A stretch of DNA of 64,000 nt from Nannocystis pusilla (GTDB lineage Bacteria; Myxococcota_A; Polyangia; Nannocystales; Nannocystaceae): the NCBI RefSeq assembly GCF_026626665.1, contig NZ_JAPNKE010000002.1:538501-602500 (forward strand). The letters are read 5' to 3'. Below are positions 8,801 to 18,149 of the stretch, piece after piece (position 1 is the stretch's first letter; each line of letters begins with the position of its first letter). Under the pieces are notes generated by a model. That model saw only the letters and a list, made by a program, of their open reading frames with translations, was not told where the DNA came from and made no database searches. The position numbers and the translations under genes are program-made.

Positions 8801-9307
8801 ATGAGCAAACCAACCATCCAGAGAAGCGGCAACCCGGAGCAATCGAGTAGGCGTTGTGTGAGCAGGACGAGGTCGTTGGCCGCCGATGCAACGAGTCAGC
8901 AACGGCGTAGTCTGGTCGAAAGTCTTGCTGCGCCTGCGGCGGCATCGAGCACCAGGAGGGTTTTCCAAGAGAGCGGCAGCCCGGAGCAATCGCGTAGGCA
9001 GGGTGTGAGCAGGACGAGGTCGTCGGCCATCGATGCGACGAATCAGCAACGGTGTAGTCCGGTCGAAAGTCTTGCTGTGCCTGCGGCGACCACGAACATC
9101 AGGCGCGCCTTCAGAACGAGGAGCAACGAGGAGCCGTCGAGTAGGCGGGATGAGAGCGGGTCGAGATCGTCGGCCGGCGATGCGACGAGTCAGCAACGGT
9201 GTGGCCCGATCGAAATCCTTGCTTCGCCGGGTTCGATGCCCCGCGAAGAGCACCTGAGGGTGGAGTTCTACCTGGAATCGGGCGATGCAACGGAGGCATG
9301 GACCTGA
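8801..9307 (+). CDS. Repeat-encoded ORF upstream of transposase (168 aa), doubtful
   Basis: One frame stays open through all three tandem units and ends at the transposase start. The predicted protein is Ser/Arg/Glu-rich with recurring blocks such as SRTRS, DATSQQR and VESLA. Because repeat spacing is a multiple of three, the open frame could be a by-product of the repeat and not selected coding. In IS copy 2 the frame is broken by one extra A in the third unit. It could be a passenger gene or simply a structured end. Low confidence as a gene. Confidence 0.25.
   Translation: MSKPTIQRSGNPEQSSRRCVSRTRSLAADATSQQRRSLVESLAAPAAASSTRRVFQESGSPEQSRRQGVSRTRSSAIDATNQQRCSPVESLAVPAATTNIRRAFRTRSNEEPSSRRDESGSRSSAGDATSQQRCGPIEILASPGSMPREEHLRVEFYLESGDATEAWT
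8825..9235 (+). repeat. Degenerate tandem repeat inside IS (three units of about 147-150 bp)
   Basis: Units start near 8825 (AGCGGCAACCCGGAGCAATC), 8972 (AGCGGCAGCCCGGAGCAATC) and 9122 (AGCAACGAGGAGCCGTCGAG). Each contains a core such as GTCAGCAACGGTGTAG or a close variant and a later TCGAAAGTCTTGCTG or ATCGAAATCCTTGCT. The third unit is shortened. Spacing of 147 and 150 keeps the reading frame. The same block occurs in IS copy 2. Confidence 0.8.
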
Positions 9308-10816
9308 TGGCGACTCAAGCACGAGAGCCTAACCCCGAGACCGCCGAGAAGACGCCGCGACGCCGCTTCACGCCCGCGTACAAGTTGAAGATCCTCGCGC
9401 AGACCGACCACGCGAGCGAGGGACAGATCGGCGCCATCCTGCGCAAGGAGGGCCTGTACAGCTCGCTGTTGTCGACCTGGAGGCGCCAGCGGGACGAGGG
9501 TACCCTGGGGGCGTTGAAGCCGAAGAAGCGTGGACCGAAGCCGAAGCAGGACCCCGAGCAGAAAGAACTGGAGCGCCTGCGCCGCCGGGTGGCGCAGCTC
9601 GAGCACAAGCTCGAGACGGCGGAGCTGATCATCGACGTCCAAAAGTCTCGCAATTGCTCGGGATCCCGCTCGCGACGATCGAGCCGTCCGAGAAGACCTG
9701 ATCGCGCAGGCGGGCGAGCTGTCTGAGAGGACAGGTCTGCGGCAGGCGTGCGAGGCGCTGGGCGTCTCGCGCGCCACCGTGTACCGCCGTCGCCGCCCCG
9801 CGCCGGTGAAGTCGCCGAGACCGCGGAGGACGCCGCGAGCGCTGAGCCCTGGAGAGCGCCAGGAGGTGCTGGAGATGCTGCACAGCGAGCGCTTCGTCGA
9901 CAAGGCGCCCGAGGTCATCGTGGCGCTCCTGCTCGACGAGGGGCGCTGGGTGTGCAGCGCGCGGACGATGTATCGCCTGCTCGCGCAGGATGGCGAGGTC
10001 CGGGAGCGCCGGCAGCAGCGGCGGCACACCGAGTACAAGCGCCCCGAGCTGCTGGCGACCGCGCCGAACCAGGTGTGGTCGTGGGACGTCACCTGGCTGC
10101 GAGGACCGACCCGGGGCCAATACTACTACCTGTACGTCCTGCTCGACATCTACAGCCGCTGCGTCGTCGGCTGGACCCTGGCGCACCGCGAGAGCGCCGA
10201 CCTCGCCGCGCGCCTGCTCCGCACCACCTACGACAAACAACAAATTAGACCTGATCAATTGACCATTCACGCCGATCGCGGCGCCGTCCAGACGTCCCGC
10301 GAGCTCGCCGACCTCTACCAAGCCCTGGGCGCCCGCCGCTCGCACAGCCGGCCCCACGTCAGCGACGACAATCCCTACTCCGAGGCCCACTTCAAGACCC
10401 TCAAGTACACCCACGACTACCCCGACCGCTTCGCCTCCTACGACGAAGCACACACCTTCTGCGCCCGCTTCATCGACGGCTACAACCACCACCACCGTCA
10501 CTCCGGCATCGCCTTCCTCGCCCCCGCGGACGTGCATTACGGCCGCACCGAGGCCGTCCTGTCCGTCCGGACTGCCGCCCTCCACGCCGCCTACGCCGCC
10601 CACCCGGAGCGCTTCGTCCATGGAAGACCCACGCCGCACCGGCCTGCCGCCGCGGTCTACATCAACCCTCCGGGCCGCCCCGAGCGCGGCCCTCGCGAGT
10701 ACGAAGTCCATGTCCTTACGGACAGGTGCATCGCGATGGATCCACCTTCGGAGCACCTCTCCGGTGAAATCTCACATTCACTAAACCTGATCAGCACCGT
10801 GTCTCAAAGTCATTGA
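9298..10816 (+). CDS. IS3-like transposase (orfA-orfB), frame broken at A-run
   Basis: The N-terminal orfA part has a helix-turn-helix (RRRFTPAYKLKIL) followed by a leucine-zipper-like coil (ELERLRRRVAQLEHKLETAE). The orfB part has the DDE catalytic triad: WSWDVTW (Asp1), TIHADRGAVQTS (Asp2) and SEAHFKTLKY (Glu). The frames meet at an A-run near 9641: four A here, six in the other copy, where orfA and orfB are continuous. IS3 elements normally make OrfAB by -1 slippage on such a run, so the lesion may be real, programmed or a sequencing error. Start 9298 or 9307. Confidence 0.8.
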
Positions 10817-10825
10817 CAGGCTCCG
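10797..10825 (-). repeat. Right terminal inverted repeat, IS copy 1
   Basis: Read on the minus strand it begins CGGAGCCTGTCAATGACT and ends TGAGACACGG, mirroring 8727-8755. Confidence 0.8.
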
Positions 10826-10830
10826 CTACC
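10826..10830. repeat. Target-site duplication, right of IS copy 1
   Basis: CTACC directly after the IS, matching 8722-8726. Confidence 0.85.
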
Positions 10831-11482
10831 TCGCCATCGTCGTCGCGCCTGAGCTGATCCGGCGTCGCTGGCGAGCGGAGGAGAAGACCTTCCGCTCGCG
10901 CTTCTGGCGGCCAGGGACGCGGCCGGACAGCAACTACTACTCGCGGTTGTGGTGGATCGCCGAGCTGACCTCGGGCGCCGACGGCGATTACGAGCGCACT
11001 CGGAAGGTCCTGAGCGGCCAGGCCCGTGCCACCGCGATCTTCGTGCGGAGCCTCTCCCACTACTTCCCGGCGGTTCAAGCGTGCGCCGAGGTTCTTGCGG
11101 AAGAGCAGGGCGAGGTGGTAGCCCGCGCTGTACGCGAGCTCTACCGAGAGCTGGCGCTCCTCCCACGCGAGGCGCTGTCGGACTCCGACATCGCCGAGAT
11201 CCTCGCGATGAGGTGACGCGTGCCAAGGCAGGGCGCATGTGACGGTCTCGCGGCCGGCGGGCCAGGTCGCCATGCAGTCCATCACGACGACGCGAAAGGT
11301 CGCCACGGCCGGCGTGCTCGTCGGCGCGGCTGACGCTTGAGTCGCTCCGATGACTAGCGGCGTCTTGGGTCGAGTGCTGCCCGCTGGCGAGCAACGCTCC
11401 CGTCGCGCTATAGCTCTGGCGACCTCGAGCGATCGCGGGGAGTGCATGGCACTGGTGTACACACCGGTCCCATGCCAGGAGT

Positions 11483-14400
11483 TCAGCCTTGGCGGCGACT
11501 GCCTCGGAGCGACCTAAAAAGCCGGCCGACAAGCCCCGTCGACTGCGGTTGCGGCGACGGCAGTTCGATTGGGATCGTCATCCGGGTGTCCGGCGCGCGC
11601 TCATACGTCCGGAGGGTCGGCGGGTCGGGCGGTGGGGCTGCGAGTGCCTGGCGGGTGATTTCAGCGAAGCGGTCATACGCCTGGTCGGGGTCGAGTCCGA
11701 ACACCCGGTACTCGCGGTAGTTCTCGTAGCGGAGCTGGACGGTCTGCGCGGTCATGAACGGTCCGGACCCCGCCTCCTTTAGGGTCGGCTCGCGGCCGAG
11801 GGTCTCCCACACGGCGACCCATCGGTACGCGAAGCGGCCGATGGACGCAGCCAGCGTTAGCTGGTCCCACCGCTTCGACTCCTCGTCTGTTCCCTTGGCG
11901 GCGGGCAGGGCGGGGACGAGTGGTGCGATGCCGAGCCAGAGCGTGCGCGGGTCGGCGGGCAGGATGCGGACTGCGGCCCGCACGGCACCGGGGCACTTCT
12001 CGCCGATCGCCGCGTAGAGCATCGATACGTCGCCGCCGAACCAGGCGTTGGTCGTGGCCGCGACCTTCCGCCCGTAGACCTTGAGCGTAGGCGGTCGCCC
12101 TTTCTCGTTCAGGAGGCGGTGGTACAGGACCGAGGCATCACGGATCGAGGCGTCCCAACGGCGCCGCAGGTAAACGTCGAGATAGGTCGTTGCCCAGGCG
12201 CGGCGGTAGCGCGTGATCACGTCGCGCAGGTGCTCGAACCCGTCGTACTGGTCGCCGTCGACCGACATCGTGATGACGATCGCAGGACCGTTGGTGCGGG
12301 GGCCCTCGTCCTTGTACCGTCGGGCTCGCGGCCGGAGGTGGCGCTTCCCCGCGACGAGGTCAGAAAAGAGTGCGCGGTCCACCGGGGCCCCAAGTGCCTC
12401 TAGCTCGGCGAGATTCCTGGCGTAGTACTCGGTGGCGTCTTCGAGGCTGGTGCGGCTGTACGGGCCCTCGCAGATGAACCATGCCGTCAGGGCGACGCCA
12501 TGCCAGAAGTTCAGGGCGGGCCCGAGGGCCTGTGCCACGGTGTAGTGAGGCGATGGGTTGCTGATGACGACGTCCGGGCTCGTCGGCGACATCTGGCGGC
12601 CCCACAGCCGGTTGATCTCGCCGAGCAGATCAGGCGGCAGGAGCGCCGCGAACGCGTACGGGGTCGATCGCCCGTCGTCGAACCCACCGTGGTCGACTGG
12701 CAGGTCCTGCTCGGCCACCAGGCCCCACAGTGATGGCATGCCCTTCGCGTGGTGCGCGTGGACCTCGTCGAAGGTCGCCCAGTAGCGCTTCAGGGCGACC
12801 ACGCGGTCCTCCACGGGCGAGACCCCGGAGTCGGCCGACCAGTAGGAGGCGGCGATCTTGGCCGCCTCCTCAGGCGGGATGCCGAGGGCGGCTGCCGCGG
12901 CCGCGGCCTTCGATGCGCCCGCGACCAGCACGCGAGGCTCAGGGAGCGCGGTAGCGATCTGCTCGTCGGGGTGCGGGGCCTCGCCGAGGTAGTCGAGGAA
13001 GGCAAGCCAGTCGCCCCCGAAGTACGCGACGAGGCCCAGTCGGAGGTTCGCAGTGACGACGCGCGTGCGCAGCGCCCGACCGTCGGCATCCGCCTTTGCG
13101 TAGTAGGCGCGAACGAGGTCCCGCAGGACCAGGGCGCGCCAGCGCCGGGCGGCCTCCGGCGCCCACTCCGACAGCGCTCCGGTGAGACGCGTGACGACGG
13201 CCACGCGCTGATCGACGGTCAACCGCGACCAACCGCCGCCGTAACGCATTGGGTCCATGAGAATACGGACGTCCACGCCGAGTTGCTCAAACAGGTCGTA
13301 CACGCCCTGCCACTGGGCCTTCTGCTGTGCTGGCGAACTCCCAACGCGCTCCTGACCTCGATCGGCGAGTGCATTGCTGCAAATGCTGGGGCGAGTACTG
13401 CCCATAGGTAAACCGCCTCCGGGTTGCCCTTCACCTTTGAGCGTCCACGCTCCATCTCCGTTCGGTTCGGGTCCATGACCGAGCCCGGCACGCGGATCTC
13501 GTCGGGGATGAACCACGATCCGCGCGACTCGATCCGCTCGACCGAGTACGCCTCGACGATGAGGGCGCGCTCTTCATGCGTCAGCGATGGGATCCCGATC
13601 CGGTCGCTGTTACTCTGCCCGGTCGCTACTGGCTGGCCGGCGAGCCTCGCAGCGAGCAAACGGCCGGTGAGTGCGTCGAGAGCATGGAACCTCGCGGATC
13701 TGTTGTTGGTGTCCTCAAGGGCCAGGACGTCGGTCGGGAGTTCGGTAAGGGCCACGCGGGCGCCGAAGGTCTGTCGGGTGATGGCTTTGGGCTTGCGCGC
13801 CTTTGCCGGCACCTTGCCGACCTCTCTGGCGAGACGCGTCGCGCGCTTCGCCACGCTGTCGCGGAGCGTCCCTGGACGGAGCCGCGTCGCTAGCGAGGTA
13901 GACATCTGCAGGGCGTCGGAACTGCGACCGGTCCGCTCGAGGAGGATCAGGAGCCGCTCGATCGTCTCCTCGTGGTCGCACCCCTCGTTCATGAGCGTGC
14001 GGTAGCACGCGATGGCCCCATCCGTGTCGCCGAGGGCCTCCGCGGCGAGGCCTCGCCTGTGGCGCACGAGCCACTCAACGTCGCGGTTCCCGATCTCGTG
14101 GGCGAGCGTCTCAGCGCGGACGAGCGGATCCTTGTGGTCACGGCCCGCCTCGGCCCATTGGACGGCCCGATCCGCGAGTCGCACGAGCAGGCTCGCGTCG
14201 TGCCAGAAGGGCCCCTGTGCCTTTCGCACCCTCTCCGCGTCAGTCCTAACGGCCTGCTCGACCTTGTCGTACTCGTCTCCGGCGAGCCACAACTGGTGCA
14301 GCATCCCAATCGTCGCCGGGATGTTGGAACCTGCGGCAACGGAGGCCGCGAGCACGCGCTCTGCCTCGATGGCGTCGCCCGCGTTCATTAGCGCGTCGCC

Positions 14401-14564
14401 GAGCCGGCCCTCGATGTACCGGAGCCCGAACTTGTCGTCGCGGTCGCGAGGCGGCGTTCGGCCTCGAGGGCCTTGCGCCAGAGGCCGGCTGCCTTCGCGT
14501 AGTCGCCCTGCTGGATTGCCTCGATCGCCTGAGCCGCGATCCTGCGGGCGGCCTCGCTACTCAC
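11483..14564 (-). CDS. Large TPR protein (1027 aa), partner of EAD1-helicase
   Basis: GTG 14564 overlaps the helicase stop by eight bases, so the two are co-translated. The product is read through two one-base gaps: near 14460 (AAGLWRKALEAERRLA continues as DRDDKFGLRYIEGRL) and near 13350 (continuing QQKAQWQGVYDLFEQLGVDV). The N-terminal half contains tetratricopeptide-like helices (AIQQGDYAKAAGLWRKAL; AEALGDTDGAIACYRTLM; LERTGRSSDAL). The C-terminal 600 residues form an unrecognised mixed domain (VVISNPSPHYTVAQALG; YKDEGPRTNGPAIVITMSVD). There are no membrane segments. It is convergent with the DUF6339-like gene across 266 bases. TPR proteins often sense or scaffold in conflict operons; that role is inference. 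Confidence 0.7.
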
Positions 14565-16494
14565 TGATCACCTTCAGGAGCTGGGTGAACTTGTCAAAGG
14601 GCACGGGGTTGTCCGAGGTGGATGCGTATGCCGCGTATCGGGCGGCGAGGGCCTCCCGCTCCCGCTCGAGCCGCCGCTGCTCGACGCGGGCTTGGTCGTG
14701 GACCACACGACTCATGATGGAGCCCGGCTCGAACAACACGAAGGTGTCCGGACGCGTGGCCGTGTCCACACCCGTCGACCCGGGCAGATCGCCGGGCCCG
14801 GACTTGCCCCAGGTCCGCGAGGTGTGGACCGTGGACGAGTCCATGTCGTTCTCGCGGTAGATGGTGTCGATGTGGCCGTCCAACCCGAACTCGGCGTGGT
14901 ACACGACGTCGAGAAACTGCTGGTCCGGGCCGACACGGCCAACAACCGCGGGGTGAAGCAGCACGCGGATCCCTCGACCGACGAACTGGTAGAACTCCGA
15001 GAACGAGCCATATGGACGCATCGGCACGACGATGCTGATTGGCGGGAAGTCGTATCCTTGGCCAAGCATCTTGAGCTGAACGATGGCGTCGAGGTCGCCG
15101 CTTTCTTGCTCGAAGCGACTTCGCACCGCGCCAATCGCGCGATCGGTCATGGCGTGGTGCAGGTAGGCCGCGGCGATCCCGTACGCCTTGGCGATGCGTG
15201 TGATCTGCGCGGCGTGCCACTCGCCGAGTGCCGAGAAGAGGACCCGCGGCTTGACCGGGGCGAGGACCTCGCGCTGTCGGTCGAGGCAGTCCCTGACCAC
15301 CCACATCACCTGGCGGATGGACGCGTCAGACTTCGCCACGATCCGCCCGAGCTTCCGCTCGTCGCCGATCAGGGCGAGCAGCGCCTCGCGCCCGACGATT
15401 TCCTCCCGGGCGCCGTCGGGCCAGACCATCTCATAGACGGTTTCGTCGCTCTCCGGCGCGAAGCGCTGGATGCGCAGGTTCTTCGCGTTGCCGTCTGCGA
15501 TCGAGTCGATGAGGCGGTAGCGATAGACGATGTCAGCATCGATGGGCTTGCCGTCGAGGCGTTGGAAGCAGGCCGACATGAGCAGGGTCCGGGCACCGGA
15601 GAAGTGCGCGAATAGGCGCTGGTAGGATTCGGAGGCGGCGATGTGCGCCTCGTCGACAACGATGAGGTCGATGTCGTGCGGCGCGAGCTTGGCGAGCAGG
15701 TCGTCGGCGTCGCCGCCGGTGCCCAGCAAATGGAAGTTGGTGATGATGATGTCAGCGGCCCTGAGCGCGTCGCCGGCGATCTCGCGGAAGGGCCCCTCGT
15801 CGCGGTCGAGCGTCAAAACAGCGGGCGGGCGCAGACCGGGGATCAGCGGGCCGCCAGGCAGGCCGTAGAGGACGTTGCCCAGTGCGGTGTGATCGAGCGC
15901 CTTGTCGAACGTACTGCGGATGATGTTGCCCGGGGACACGATAAGTGCCCGGCGCCGCGTGAACGCGAGTACTGCCGCGATGCCGAGCGCCGTCTTGCCC
16001 GCGCCGACGGCCATCACGCACGCAGCGCTCCGACTGCCCGAGCCGTAGTAGTCGGCAAGGGCCCAGAACGCCTCCTTCTGGCAGGTGCGCAGGGTCTTGA
16101 GGTTCAGCCTGTCTCGGACATCGTCGAAGTAGGAGCCGGGGACCTTCGGGGCCGTCAGCGACGGCCCGAGCGGTGAGACATTCTCGGTACAGGCCCGCGC
16201 GTCGTCGTTCAGCGTCGACGCTCCGCCGAAGAGCTCATGTTGCTGGACCAGTACGTCCTTGAAGGTGGGTCGCACGCGGACCAACGCGGCCAAGAAGTCG
16301 CGATTGAGCAGGCCGCGGTCCCCAAGCCTTTGGGCGAGGTCGAAGGCAAGTTGAGCGGTAGAACTGGGCGACGGAGGCAATGCTTTGTAGAGTTCCGACC
16401 CACCGTGAGAGAAGGCGAGCCGCCGCAACTCGTCTGCGTCGAACTGGTCGGTCAAAAACTGGCTAAGCCACGTGACGGCGGACGCAGTGGGCAC
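14557..16494 (-). CDS. EAD1-SF2 helicase fusion
   Basis: From GTG 16494 the product has 645 residues. Residues about 10-85 match the effector-associated domain 1 pattern (FDADELRRLAF, then RGLLNRDFLAALVRVRP). After a linker comes an SF2 ATPase/helicase: Walker A MAVGAGKTALG at about 161-170, DEAH at 281-284 (IVVDEAHIA), motif III-like LLMSACFQRL and motif VI QFVGRGIRVL. The core resembles restriction-type or DISARM-like SF2 enzymes that act on nucleic acid. Longer in-frame starts up to 16680 add an Arg-rich leader with no conserved look, so I start where EAD1 begins. The gene overlaps the TPR gene. Helicase sure, EAD1 likely. Confidence 0.8.
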   Translation of the reverse strand: MPTASAVTWLSQFLTDQFDADELRRLAFSHGGSELYKALPPSPSSTAQLAFDLAQRLGDRGLLNRDFLAALVRVRPTFKDVLVQQHELFGGASTLNDDARACTENVSPLGPSLTAPKVPGSYFDDVRDRLNLKTLRTCQKEAFWALADYYGSGSRSAACVMAVGAGKTALGIAAVLAFTRRRALIVSPGNIIRSTFDKALDHTALGNVLYGLPGGPLIPGLRPPAVLTLDRDEGPFREIAGDALRAADIIITNFHLLGTGGDADDLLAKLAPHDIDLIVVDEAHIAASESYQRLFAHFSGARTLLMSACFQRLDGKPIDADIVYRYRLIDSIADGNAKNLRIQRFAPESDETVYEMVWPDGAREEIVGREALLALIGDERKLGRIVAKSDASIRQVMWVVRDCLDRQREVLAPVKPRVLFSALGEWHAAQITRIAKAYGIAAAYLHHAMTDRAIGAVRSRFEQESGDLDAIVQLKMLGQGYDFPPISIVVPMRPYGSFSEFYQFVGRGIRVLLHPAVVGRVGPDQQFLDVVYHAEFGLDGHIDTIYRENDMDSSTVHTSRTWGKSGPGDLPGSTGVDTATRPDTFVLFEPGSIMSRVVHDQARVEQRRLEREREALAARYAAYASTSDNPVPFDKFTQLLKVISE

Positions 16495-16985
16495 GCGCGA
16501 ATGATACTGGAACCTCACCGCTGCGAGGTAGGTCCAGACGAGGGCAGACACGCGGAGGCCCGCCTGTCGGCCGAGGATCCGGGCGTGGTGCTCGGCGAGT
16601 TCAGCGCCCTCACCTCGGCGATCGGCCCCCGCTCCTCGTGCATGATCTCCGGTCCGGCGCCACGCGCTCTCCGACCCCACGCGGTGCTGTACATGTGAGC
16701 GTGGGGGCTGCTACCCTCTGCTGGCTCCATGGGCCTCTTCCCTGAGAAGCGCCTCCCTACCTGCCCGGCGGATAACACGAGTTCCAGGCCCGGTGGCGCG
16801 ATACCGCTCTCCAACCCGCCGAACCGGGCCCGCTGAATGGGCCAGGGCCGTGATCGACAGAAGGCAATCCAATAGGCGGCCCGAGACGTCCATCGATACG
16901 GCCGCGCTCGAACGACACACTCGCCCGAGGAGACGCCTCGGCAATAGTCGACGAAGCCGCGAGCAAGACGAGGAGAGAGGACATC
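16495..16985. other. Divergent intergenic region, 491 bp
   Basis: It lies between the minus-strand helicase operon and the plus-strand lipoprotein gene, so it should hold promoters for both. ORFs crossing it look like high-GC chance frames. A ribosome site GAGGAGAGAGGA precedes the lipoprotein start. No other motif seen. Confidence 0.5.
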
Positions 16986-17945
16986 ATGCGAACGTTGGTG
17001 ACGAGTACTGTTATCCTGGCCATTCTCACGGCGTGCGACGCAGCGGACGCGGACGGCGTAGGCATGGACGGAGGGTCGACGACGAGCAGGAGCGGGACGT
17101 CGGGTGGCGAAGCGGAGGATACGGTCGAGCAGGAGGCAACTCCGCGCGAACTGCCTCCTGCGGAGTCGCTGGCGCTTATGGACAGCCTGAGGCCGGCGGC
17201 GCAGGGCGAGGCGAACATGACGAGTACCGTATGGAGTAAGGGCAAGGGCAAGGTCGCCCTGGCGTACGCTTCGAGCAACACCTGCTACCTTAGCGAGGTC
17301 CACGGCAAGCTCGCGGCAGAAACGGACAGCGTCCGGGTGTGGCCCGAGAACGGTGTCTGGTACGCGGAAGGGAAGGGGGAGCCCTCGTCGTTCTCGGTGA
17401 ACTGCTTCCGTAAGGAGTTCGCGGCGCGGGACACCTCGCAAGGGACGGATGGGATCGTGTCCTGGATCAGGGATGGAGATCCGGTAGGGCTCGGCCTCGT
17501 GCGTAAGCTTGAGGGCCAGTCTCTGCGGAGACGTGTTTGCTTCCTGACCGAGATCAGTGGGCCGCTCCGGGACGCCGGCGACGGCGTGGCGCTCTTTCAG
17601 CTCAACGGCGGTTGGGTGCTTGGTGGGTCGAGGGGCGAGTTGTCGCCCGGCCCGGCGCGCGCCAGCGCCGTGTGTGCGACCTGGGTCGGCGGTGCCGGCG
17701 GACCGGACCCCGCGGCCTCCGAGCTCAAGTGGAAGCAGGGGGAGGCGAAGAAGCCTTTTTCACTCGAAAGCTTTCACGATCTGCCGTGTGCGTTGACCCG
17801 AGTCAGCGGCAACTTCGGCGCCTCGAATGCATGGGTCGGCGTTTGGCGGGAGGGCCAGAGGATGTTCCTTGGCGGCGGAACGTCGTCGACCAGCATCTCC
17901 GGCGCTGGTCGTTGTCTGGGTGGCGCACTGGTGCTCACTCCGTGA
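16986..17945 (+). CDS. Lipoprotein with three internal Cys-pair repeats
   Basis: The leader MRTLVTSTVILAILTAC ends in a lipobox, so Cys17 is probably lipidated. A Ser/Gly/Thr-rich spacer (to about residue 75) is typical of large myxobacterial lipoproteins. The rest contains three similar modules, each opening with a Cys before a hydrophobic and small-residue pattern (CYLSEVHGKL, CFLTEISGPL, CALTRVSGNF) and closing with a second Cys 40-45 residues later: pairs 100/140, 185/230 and 268/310. Each module has a central Trp-rich strand (NGVWYAEGK, NGGWVLGGS, REGQRMFLGG). This suggests three small disulfide-closed beta domains on the surface. A strong ribosome site precedes the ATG. Family not recognised. 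Confidence 0.75.
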   Translation: MRTLVTSTVILAILTACDAADADGVGMDGGSTTSRSGTSGGEAEDTVEQEATPRELPPAESLALMDSLRPAAQGEANMTSTVWSKGKGKVALAYASSNTCYLSEVHGKLAAETDSVRVWPENGVWYAEGKGEPSSFSVNCFRKEFAARDTSQGTDGIVSWIRDGDPVGLGLVRKLEGQSLRRRVCFLTEISGPLRDAGDGVALFQLNGGWVLGGSRGELSPGPARASAVCATWVGGAGGPDPAASELKWKQGEAKKPFSLESFHDLPCALTRVSGNFGASNAWVGVWREGQRMFLGGGTSSTSISGAGRCLGGALVLTP

Positions 17946-18149
17946 CGAATCGAGGACCAGCGCAGCGCGCGAAGCTGCGCTGGTCGTCAGACGTAGAAGG
18001 GGTTACTCGGCGACCCAGTCCAGCGCGCGCTATTTCGAGCTACGAGGCCGTCGCCCGCGTGCGGGCGAGCCCGCGGCGCAGCCCGGCGGCAAGCAGCCGG
18101 CGGCAAGATTTTTCCATCCAGCACCTAGGCTAAGACGTCAGCCGGGAGC

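Larger units (their letters stand above)
8727..10825 (+). mobile_element. IS3-family-like insertion sequence, copy 1
   Basis: A 2099-bp element bounded by imperfect 29-bp inverted repeats (outer tips CCTACCTGACAATG and CGGAGCCTGTCAATG, both leading into TGAGACACGG) and flanked by the 5-bp duplication CTACC. It holds a degenerate tandem-repeat block on the left and a DDE transposase on the right. A near-identical inverted copy sits at 20626-22726; comparing the two copies defines the ends. At 2.1 kb it is longer than usual IS3 elements (about 1.2-1.6 kb) because of the left block. It splits the third gene of the GHKL operon. Confidence 0.9.
8453..11216 (+). pseudogene. DUF6339-like gene interrupted by IS copy 1
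   Basis: The gene starts with GTG 8453 (overlapping the previous stop), runs to 8726, and resumes after the IS and one copy of the CTACC duplication at 10831, ending at 11216. Joined, it is exactly 220 codons with no frame change. The junction reads VGVWRYLAIVVAPELIRRRW, and downstream RLWWIAELTSGADGDYERT follows. The RR-x-A-D-x-x-VWRYL and RLWW patterns match what I recall of DUF6339 proteins, which occur beside ATPase/Z1/AIPR-type defence genes. The insertion must inactivate it unless the IS is lost. Disruption is certain; family call moderate. Confidence 0.7.

Noticed and set aside
8825..9235. CRISPR-like array
   Set aside because: Units are about 150 bp, similar throughout with no unique spacers, and lie inside an IS present twice.
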